DNA from: Bradyrhizobium sp.
Lineage (GTDB): Bacteria > Pseudomonadota > Alphaproteobacteria > Rhizobiales > Xanthobacteraceae
Direction of reading: 5' to 3'
Assembly (NCBI RefSeq): GCF_016213215.1
Contig: NZ_JACRAW010000067.1
Location: 1-48,337, forward strand
Length of the DNA: 48,337 nucleotides
Under the pieces are notes generated by a model. It was not told the DNA's origin. It worked only from the letters and a program-made list of their open reading frames with translations, and ran no database searches. The position numbers and the translations under genes were made by a program. Numbering within the stretch: the first letter of the stretch is position 1; each line of letters starts with the position of its first letter. Positions 43,094 to 48,337 of the stretch are shown in pieces.

Positions 43094-45010
43094 ATGAACA
43101 TGATCTCCACCCCCGCGCTGCCGGCAGCGCGCGTCTCCACCACCCGGCCGCAGCTTCGCATCGTCATCGTCGGCCATGTCGACCATGGCAAGTCGACGCT
43201 GGTCGGACGTCTCCTGCACGAGACCGGCAGCCTGCCGGAAGGCAAGCTGGAAATGCTCAAGGCGGTCAGCGCGCGGCGCGGCATGCCGTTCGAATGGTCA
43301 TTCCTTCTCGACGCGCTGCAGACCGAGCGCGACCAGGGCATCACCATCGACACCACGCAGATCCGCTTCCGCACCAGTTCGCGCGAGGTGGTGCTGATCG
43401 ATGCACCGGGCCACGCCGAATTCCTGCGCAACATGATCACCGGCGCATCGCAGGCCGACGGCGCCGTGCTGATCATCGATGCGCTGGAGGGCGTGCGCGA
43501 CCAGACGCGGCGGCACGGCTATCTGTTGCACCTGCTCGGGATCAAGCAGGTCGCCGTGGTGGTCAACAAGATGGATCGCGTCGAATTCAGCGCGGCGCGT
43601 TTTGCCGAAATCAGCGAGGAGATCTCGGCGCATCTGAACGGCCTTGGCGTCATTCCGCACGCGGTCATTCCGATTTCCGCGCGCGACGGCGACGGCGTTG
43701 CCGCGCGCACCGAGCGCGCCACGTGGTATGTAGGCCCGACCGTGGTCGAAGCGCTCGATGCGCTTGAGCCGGCGCGGCCGCTGGAAGAGTTGCCGCTGCG
43801 GCTGCCGGTGCAGGCAATCTACAAGTTCGACGATCGCCGCATCGTTGCGGGCCGCATCGAGTCGGGCGGCCTCGCTGCCGGCGACGAGATTGTCATCATG
43901 CCCGCCGGCAAGATCGCGAAGATTCGCAGCGTCGAAGGCTGGCCGCAAACCCCGGTCGCTGGCAGGCAGAGCGCCGGCCGCTCCGTCGGCATCACGCTCG
44001 ACCGCGAGCTGTTCGTCGAGCGCGGCGATATCATCGCCCACGCCGGGTCTTCGCCGCGCGACACGCGGCGTCTGCGCGCGCGCGTCTTCTGGCTGCACCA
44101 CAAGCCGCTGTCCAAGGACGATGCGATCCTGGTGCGCGTCGGCCCCAAGGAGACCCGCGCAACCGTGGTTGCGATCGAGAAGGCGGTCGATCCCGGCGAA
44201 CTTTCCAGCGTCGAAAACAAGTCGATCGGCCGCAATCATGTCGGCGAGATCGACATCTCACTCGCCACTCCGATCGCCGCCGATCCCCATATCGACAACC
44301 CCCGTACCGGCCGACTGGTGATCGAGGTTGGCGGCCGCATCGCCGGCGGCGGTCTCGTGCTGTCGGTGGACGCCGGGCAGCGCGCCATCCCCGTCGACAT
44401 CGTCCCGGTGGAATCGGCGCTGCGTCCCGACGAGCGCTCGGCGCGCTACCATCATAACGGCGCCGTGGTCTGGCTCACGGGATTGCCGGCATCCGGAAAA
44501 TCGACCCTGGCGCGCGCGCTGGAGCGCCGGCTGTTCACCCGCGGCGGGTCCCCGGTCCTGCTCGACGGCGATACGCTGCGCGCCGGTCTCAACAGCGATC
44601 TCGGCTTCTCCGCGGTCGATCGCAGCGAGAACATCCGACGTCTCGCCGAAGTCGCGACCCACCTCGCGCGTAATGGCCATGTCGCGATCGTGGCCGCGGT
44701 CTCGCCGTCGCGCGAGGATCGCGCCGCCGCCCGCCGCATCGCCGACAGTGTATTCCGCGAGATCTATGTTGCTACGCCCCCGGAAGTTTGCGAGAGCCGC
44801 GACCCCAAGGGACACTACGCCAAGGCCAGAAGCGGTACCCTGCCCTCCTTTACCGGCATCGGCAACGACTACCAGCCGCCGCTGGCGAGCGAATTGACCA
44901 TCGATACCTCCACCCGCTCGCTCACCGATGCAACCGACGAGATCGAGCGCATGCTGGAGAAGACCGGCATTCTGTTCGACGAACTGGCCGACCTCGCCGC
45001 GAATATCTGA
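43094..45010 (+). CDS. cysNC: Bifunctional sulfate adenylyltransferase GTPase / APS kinase
   Basis: A 638-residue fusion. Residues about 20-440 are CysN, an EF-Tu-like GTPase that drives APS formation by CysD: G1 GHVDHGKST (27-35), G3 DAPGH, G4 NKMD. Residues about 445-638 are APS kinase CysC: P-loop [15 protein letters not shown] (from about 463), [17 protein letters not shown] and the lid region ending in SFTGIG-type residues. It makes PAPS, useful for sulfated products such as Nod factors or sulfolipids, while the reductase nearby prefers APS. It is co-transcribed with cysD. Fusions of this kind are well known in rhizobia as CysNC/NodQ. Confidence 0.96.
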   Translation: MNMISTPALPAARVSTTRPQLRIVIVGHVDHGKSTLVGRLLHETGSLPEGKLEMLKAVSARRGMPFEWSFLLDALQTERDQGITIDTTQIRFRTSSREVVLIDAPGHAEFLRNMITGASQADGAVLIIDALEGVRDQTRRHGYLLHLLGIKQVAVVVNKMDRVEFSAARFAEISEEISAHLNGLGVIPHAVIPISARDGDGVAARTERATWYVGPTVVEALDALEPARPLEELPLRLPVQAIYKFDDRRIVAGRIESGGLAAGDEIVIMPAGKIAKIRSVEGWPQTPVAGRQSAGRSVGITLDRELFVERGDIIAHAGSSPRDTRRLRARVFWLHHKPLSKDDAILVRVGPKETRATVVAIEKAVDPGELSSVENKSIGRNHVGEIDISLATPIAADPHIDNPRTGRLVIEVGGRIAGGGLVLSVDAGQRAIPVDIVPVESALRPDERSARYHHNGAVVWLTGLPASGKSTLARALERRLFTRGGSPVLLDGDTLRAGLNSDLGFSAVDRSENIRRLAEVATHLARNGHVAIVAAVSPSREDRAAARRIADSVFREIYVATPPEVCESRDPKGHYAKARSGTLPSFTGIGNDYQPPLASELTIDTSTRSLTDATDEIERMLEKTGILFDELADLAANI

Positions 45011-45036
45011 GGAAGTGCCGGCCACAGCGGAGATAA

Positions 45037-45220
45037 GCTCCCTCTCCCGCTTGCGGGGGAGGGCCGGGGTGGGGGCGCCGCCACGAATCCCACTGTCCGA
45101 GGGGAGAGAGTTTCCCCCACCCGCTACGCTCTTCGAGCGCCGTAGCCGAAGCTTCGCTTCGGCGTCCGCTGAGAACGGCCGCCCATGGCGGCCTACGCTC
45201 CCCCGCAAGCGGGAGAGGTG
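45037..45220. repeat. Long inverted intergenic repeat
   Basis: Between cysNC and the malate synthase gene. The left arm reads CTCCCTCTCCCGCTTGCGGG and the right arm CCCCGCAAGCGGGAGAGG, giving a stem about 20 bp long around 140 bp of spacer. The spacer contains a smaller hairpin, GCCGAAGC-TTCG-CTTCGGC. The wording is familiar from interspersed repeats of Bradyrhizobium-type genomes. Confidence 0.75.
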
Positions 45221-45357
45221 TGGTGAGTGTGCGGAAAGACCTGTCACTCACCAACCTCCCTCGGCCATCTATACGCGAGACCCGCCCAAGGGCCCTTCTC
45301 ATCCGCCTATTTTTGAGGCTAAAAGGGCCCCCGAAAACCGCCCGTTGGGGCGCATTT

Positions 45358-45382
45358 TGCTGTTTCCGGTCCGAAAACAGCA
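45358..45382. promoter_or_regulatory. Candidate operator upstream of malate synthase
   Basis: A 25-bp imperfect palindrome: the left arm TGCTGTTTCCGG pairs with the right arm CCGAAAACAGCA around a central T, with one mismatch in 12. It ends 32 bp before the ATG. A second, shorter inverted repeat, GAAAC-TGCC-GTTTC, overlaps the following 20 bp. It looks like a dimeric repressor or activator site, but the protein is unknown. Confidence 0.55.
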
Positions 45383-45414
45383 CGAAACTGCCGTTTCCAA
45401 CCAGAAAGCCAGTC

Positions 45415-47577
45415 ATGAATCGTGTCGATGCCCACGGATTGAAGATCGCCCCCGTCTTGTTCGATTTCATCGCCAAGGAAGCGGCCCCCAAGACCGGGAT
45501 CGCGCCGGACGTGTTCTGGGCCGGGCTTGCCGCCATCATCCGCGACCTCTCACCCAGGAATCGCGAGCTGCTGGCCTTCCGCGACACGCTCCAGGCCCGG
45601 ATCGACGACTGGCACCGCGCCAACAAGGGCAAGCCCTTCGACATGAACGCCTACACCGCGTTCCTGAAGGAGATCGGGTACCTCCTGCCCGAGCCCGCGA
45701 CCCAGAAGGTCGAGACCGCCAATGTCGACGAGGAGATCGGCACGATCTGCGGCCCGCAGCTCGTCGTTCCCCTGACCAACGCCCGCTACGCGCTTAATGC
45801 GGCGAACGCGCGCTGGGGCAGCCTCTACGACGCCTTCTACGGCACGGATGCGATCCCGCACGATCCGAGCGAGACCGGCAAGGGCTACAACAAGGCGCGC
45901 GGCGACAAGGTGATCGCCAAGGCCAAGGCGTTCCTGGACAGCGCGGTGCCGCTCGCGACCGGCAGCCACACCGACGTTACCTCGTACAGCGTGGTCGCGG
46001 GCCAGCTTGCGGTGAAGCTCAAGAGCGGCAACGCCACCGCGCTGAAGTCGGCGCAGCAGTTCGCGGGCTATCAGGGCGATGCGGCCAATCCCTCGGCGGT
46101 CCTGCTCGTCAACAACGGCATGCATATCGAGATCAAGATCGACCGCAGCAACGTCATCGGCAAGGACGATCCGGCAGGCGTTGCCGACATGATCATGGAA
46201 TCGGCGGTCTCGACCATCCTCGACATGGAGGACAGCGTCGCGGCGGTGGACGCCGAGGACAAGGTGCTGGTCTATCGCAACACGCTCGGCCTGATGAACG
46301 GCACGCTGTCGGCCGACTTCGAGAAGGGCGGCAGGACCATGACGCGCTCGCTCAATGCCGACCGCGTCTACAAGACGCCGGACGGAAAGGGGCTCAAGCT
46401 GCACGGCCGCAGCCTGTTGCTGATGCGCAATGTCGGCCATCACATGTTCACCGACGCTGTGCTCGATGAGAAGGGCGAGGAAATTCCGGAAGGCCTTCTC
46501 GACGCCGCGGTATCCGGCCTGCTCGCGATCCACGACCTCAAGGGCAATTCGAAGGTGAGGACCAGCCGCACCGGCTCGGTCTACATCGTCAAGCCGAAGA
46601 TGCACGGGCCCGACGAGGTCGCGCTGACCTGCGAGATCTTCGGCCGTGTCGAGAAGATGCTGGCGCTGCCGGAGAACACCATGAAGGTCGGCATCATGGA
46701 TGAGGAACGCCGCACCACCGTCAACCTCAAGGCCTGCATCCAGAACGCATCGAAGCGCATCGTCTTCATCAACACCGGCTTCCTCGACCGTACCGGCGAC
46801 GAGATCCATACCTCCATGGAAGCGGGCCCGATGATCCGCAAGAACGAGATGAAGTCCCAGCCCTGGATCAAGGCTTATGAGGACTGGAACGTCGACATGG
46901 GCTTGATCGACGGCCTGCCCGGCCACGCCCAGATCGGCAAGGGCATGTGGGCGGCGCCCGACAAGATGGCGGACATGCTGGCGCAGAAGGTCGCGCATCC
47001 GCAGGCCGGCGCCACCACCGCATGGGTGCCTTCGCCGACCGCGGCGACGCTGCATGCGTTGCACTATCACCAGGTCAATGTCATCGCGCGTCAGCAGGAG
47101 CTGGCGAAGGCCGGCCCGCGCGCGAAGCTGTCGGACATCCTGACCATCCCGGTGTCGAACTCGAACTGGGCGCCCGATGACGTCCGGCAGGAGATCGACA
47201 ACAACTGCCAGGGCATTCTGGGCTACGTCGTGCGCTGGATCGACCAGGGCGTCGGCTGCTCCAAGGTGCCCGACATCCATGACGTCGGCCTGATGGAAGA
47301 CCGCGCCACCCTGCGCATCTCGAGCCAGCACCTCGCCAACTGGCTGCACCAGGGCGTCATCACCAGGGAACAGGTGATGGAATCGCTGAAGCGCATGGCG
47401 GTCGTGGTCGACAAGCAGAACGCGGGCGATCCACTGTACCGGCCGATGGCGCCTTCCTTCGATGGCGTCGCCTTCAAGGCCGCCTGCGACCTGGTCTTCA
47501 AGGGACGCGAACAGCCGAACGGCTACACCGAGTTTATCCTGACCGCCCGCCGCCGCGAAGCCAAGGCGGCCGGCTGA
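45415..47577 (+). CDS. glcB: Malate synthase G
   Basis: A 720-residue, single-chain enzyme that joins glyoxylate and acetyl-CoA to malate in the glyoxylate cycle and in glycolate use. The length is the usual one for isoform G. Seen are [20 protein letters not shown], the metal-binding [16 protein letters not shown] (Glu/Asp), [14 protein letters not shown], and the catalytic region [17 protein letters not shown] at 45415 fits the family N-terminus ([18 protein letters not shown]). Upstream in-frame sequence does not look coding. Isocitrate lyase is not in the window. A palindrome 32 bp upstream may control it, and a strong terminator follows. Confidence 0.97.
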   Translation: MNRVDAHGLKIAPVLFDFIAKEAAPKTGIAPDVFWAGLAAIIRDLSPRNRELLAFRDTLQARIDDWHRANKGKPFDMNAYTAFLKEIGYLLPEPATQKVETANVDEEIGTICGPQLVVPLTNARYALNAANARWGSLYDAFYGTDAIPHDPSETGKGYNKARGDKVIAKAKAFLDSAVPLATGSHTDVTSYSVVAGQLAVKLKSGNATALKSAQQFAGYQGDAANPSAVLLVNNGMHIEIKIDRSNVIGKDDPAGVADMIMESAVSTILDMEDSVAAVDAEDKVLVYRNTLGLMNGTLSADFEKGGRTMTRSLNADRVYKTPDGKGLKLHGRSLLLMRNVGHHMFTDAVLDEKGEEIPEGLLDAAVSGLLAIHDLKGNSKVRTSRTGSVYIVKPKMHGPDEVALTCEIFGRVEKMLALPENTMKVGIMDEERRTTVNLKACIQNASKRIVFINTGFLDRTGDEIHTSMEAGPMIRKNEMKSQPWIKAYEDWNVDMGLIDGLPGHAQIGKGMWAAPDKMADMLAQKVAHPQAGATTAWVPSPTAATLHALHYHQVNVIARQQELAKAGPRAKLSDILTIPVSNSNWAPDDVRQEIDNNCQGILGYVVRWIDQGVGCSKVPDIHDVGLMEDRATLRISSQHLANWLHQGVITREQVMESLKRMAVVVDKQNAGDPLYRPMAPSFDGVAFKAACDLVFKGREQPNGYTEFILTARRREAKAAG

Positions 47578-47601
47578 TCCGCTCTTGCGCTCCGTACGAA
47601 G

Positions 47602-47628
47602 AAGCCCGGCTCAAAGCCGGGCTTTTTT
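47602..47628 (+). terminator. Rho-independent terminator after malate synthase
   Basis: Stem AAGCCCGGCT with AGCCGGGCTT and a short CAA loop, followed by TTTT. It begins 24 bp after the stop codon. Confidence 0.93.
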
Positions 47629-47638
47629 CTTGCGCCTC

Positions 47639-47706
47639 GGTAGCCCGCATCAGCGCAGCGACATCCGGGGTATTCCCGCACATCGCTTCGCTCATGCGGC
47701 TGCGCG
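47639..47706. repeat. Short interspersed palindromic repeat
   Basis: GTAGCCCGCATCAGCGCAGC at the left and ATCGCTTCGCTCATGCGGCT at the right form an imperfect palindrome. The GTAGCCCGxAT...GCGCAGCGACATCCGGG wording is a common intergenic repeat in Bradyrhizobium-type genomes. Confidence 0.6.
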
Positions 47707-47722
47707 CTAAGCTCTTAACGCC

Positions 47723-47878
47723 CTAAAACACCGCGAGATACTTCAGCAGCGACACGATGCCGATGATGATTACGACCACACGCGCGATCTGCTTGGCGCG
47801 GCCGTCGAGCGGCAACATGTTGATCAGATAAAGAACGAGAATAACGACGAGAAAGGTAACGAGTACGCCGACAATCAT
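47723..47878 (-). CDS. Small two-helix membrane protein (Thivi_2564-like)
   Basis: A 51-residue protein, MIVGVLVTFLVVILVLYLIN..., with two hydrophobic helices separated by the loop MLPLDGRAKQIAR. The arrangement (helix, N-x-PLD, K-I, VVVIIIGI helix) is that of the small Thivi_2564 membrane family, whose function is unknown. ATG at 47878 is chosen; an upstream in-frame GTG at 47914 would add 12 polar residues before the first helix. Single leftward gene. Confidence 0.75.
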   Translation of the reverse strand: MIVGVLVTFLVVILVLYLINMLPLDGRAKQIARVVVIIIGIVSLLKYLAVF

Positions 47879-47944
47879 TCGGGCTGCCCTCTGAAAAATA
47901 TCGCCGGTCACCAACGCCGGAAGCCGCTGCAGGTTCCATTTTCC

Positions 47945-48337
47945 GGAACCGGATTCCGCTCAGTCTTGCTGGTTGTCGGGCAAATCACCTCAAAGACCCT
48001 GTCAACCCCCAGCGGCGAAAATATTTCTCTTTTCCCGAATTCGGACTTGGCGTATATGCACCCTGTCCCACCCGGATACGAGGGCGGATCGCGAGTCGTC
48101 ACGAAACGCGGGCTGGGATGCGGTGGACGCGACGGCGTCGGGCGCGAAGTGGCGTTGCAGGGCGGACTTCACGTCCGTGAGCAACGGGCTTCGCGCGGAC
48201 GAACGGCGCTGAAAGCGTCTTCGCTTCGGCTTCGAGGGTGAGCACACGCCAGCCGTCGAACGCCGGGCGAGGATGTGCGCGGACGGCCAAATCGTGTGGT
48301 CCTGGCGCCCGAAGCTGGCGTCAAGCGGCGCGGAGGC
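47945..48337. repeat. Left part of a long interspersed repeat, cut by the window edge
   Basis: From GTCGGGCAAATCACCTCAAA onward, through AATATTTCTCTTTTCCCGAA and CACGAAACGCGGGCTGGGAT, to GTGGTCCTGGCGCCCGAAG, the text matches a long non-coding repeat that I remember from many sites in Bradyrhizobium and relatives. Short frames in it are spurious. No gene is seen in these 390 bp. Confidence 0.6.

Noticed and set aside
45220..45414. N-terminal extension of malate synthase
   Set aside because: The 65 upstream in-frame residues do not match the family, contain the palindrome and lie in repeat-derived DNA; the family start is at 45415.

Overview
The window is high-GC, gene-dense bacterial DNA. Gene content and repeats point to an alphaproteobacterium of the Bradyrhizobium group (Nitrobacteraceae). 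The markers are an RcdA-type DUF1465 protein, a DUF1192 protein, DUF934 and DUF2849 genes inside a cys operon, a CysN-CysC fusion, a four-cysteine APS-reductase type CysH, and several palindromic intergenic repeats of the kind scattered through Bradyrhizobium genomes. This assignment rests on recognition, not on a database search. No rRNA, tRNA or CRISPR array was seen.

Left part (1-18 kb). A leftward RND efflux pair (adaptor, then a pump cut by the window edge) faces a rightward two-gene proton-motor module: a MotA/TolQ/ExbB-like protein and a MotB-like, coiled-coil OmpA protein. A GNAT acetyltransferase, an ABC exporter half-transporter, ribosomal protein L31, the RcdA-like protein, a DUF1192 protein and a quinone oxidoreductase follow. 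Two c-di-GMP proteins come next: an EAL protein with a degenerate GGDEF motif, and a cyclase with an intact GGEEF and an I-site. Between them lie an IS5-type transposase remnant, an exported alpha/beta hydrolase and two small genes. galU ends this part.

Middle (18-33 kb). A lytic transglycosylase and a DUF459 SGNH-fold protein flank a visibly AT-richer 1.4-kb accessory patch. The patch holds a coiled-coil/winged-helix gene, a hairpin and strong terminator with no clear gene, and a frameshifted small gene. After it come a CsbD-like protein, two SDR oxidoreductases and a TauD/TfdA-type dioxygenase, AlgH/YqgE, a stand-alone DsbD N-terminal domain protein, a polysaccharide flippase, a TauE/SafE permease, 3-hydroxybutyrate dehydrogenase with a patatin phospholipase, and a CAP-domain lipoprotein.

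Right part (33-48 kb). This is a nearly complete sulfate assimilation locus. Leftward run cysG-DUF2849-cysI-DUF934-cysH and then the sulfate transporter genes (sbp-cysT-cysW-cysA). Rightward run cysD and cysNC from a shared 142-bp divergent promoter region. Together they import sulfate, activate it to APS/PAPS, reduce it to sulfite and sulfide, and make the siroheme needed by CysI. Malate synthase G follows, with a near-perfect 25-bp palindrome upstream. The window ends in a small membrane protein gene and a long interspersed repeat.

The most interesting items are the orphan motor pair, the DUF459 protein that has lost two catalytic residues, the decayed accessory patch, the untranslated stretch before the 8.9-kb terminator, and the malate synthase palindrome. 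No clearly new multi-gene system was found.
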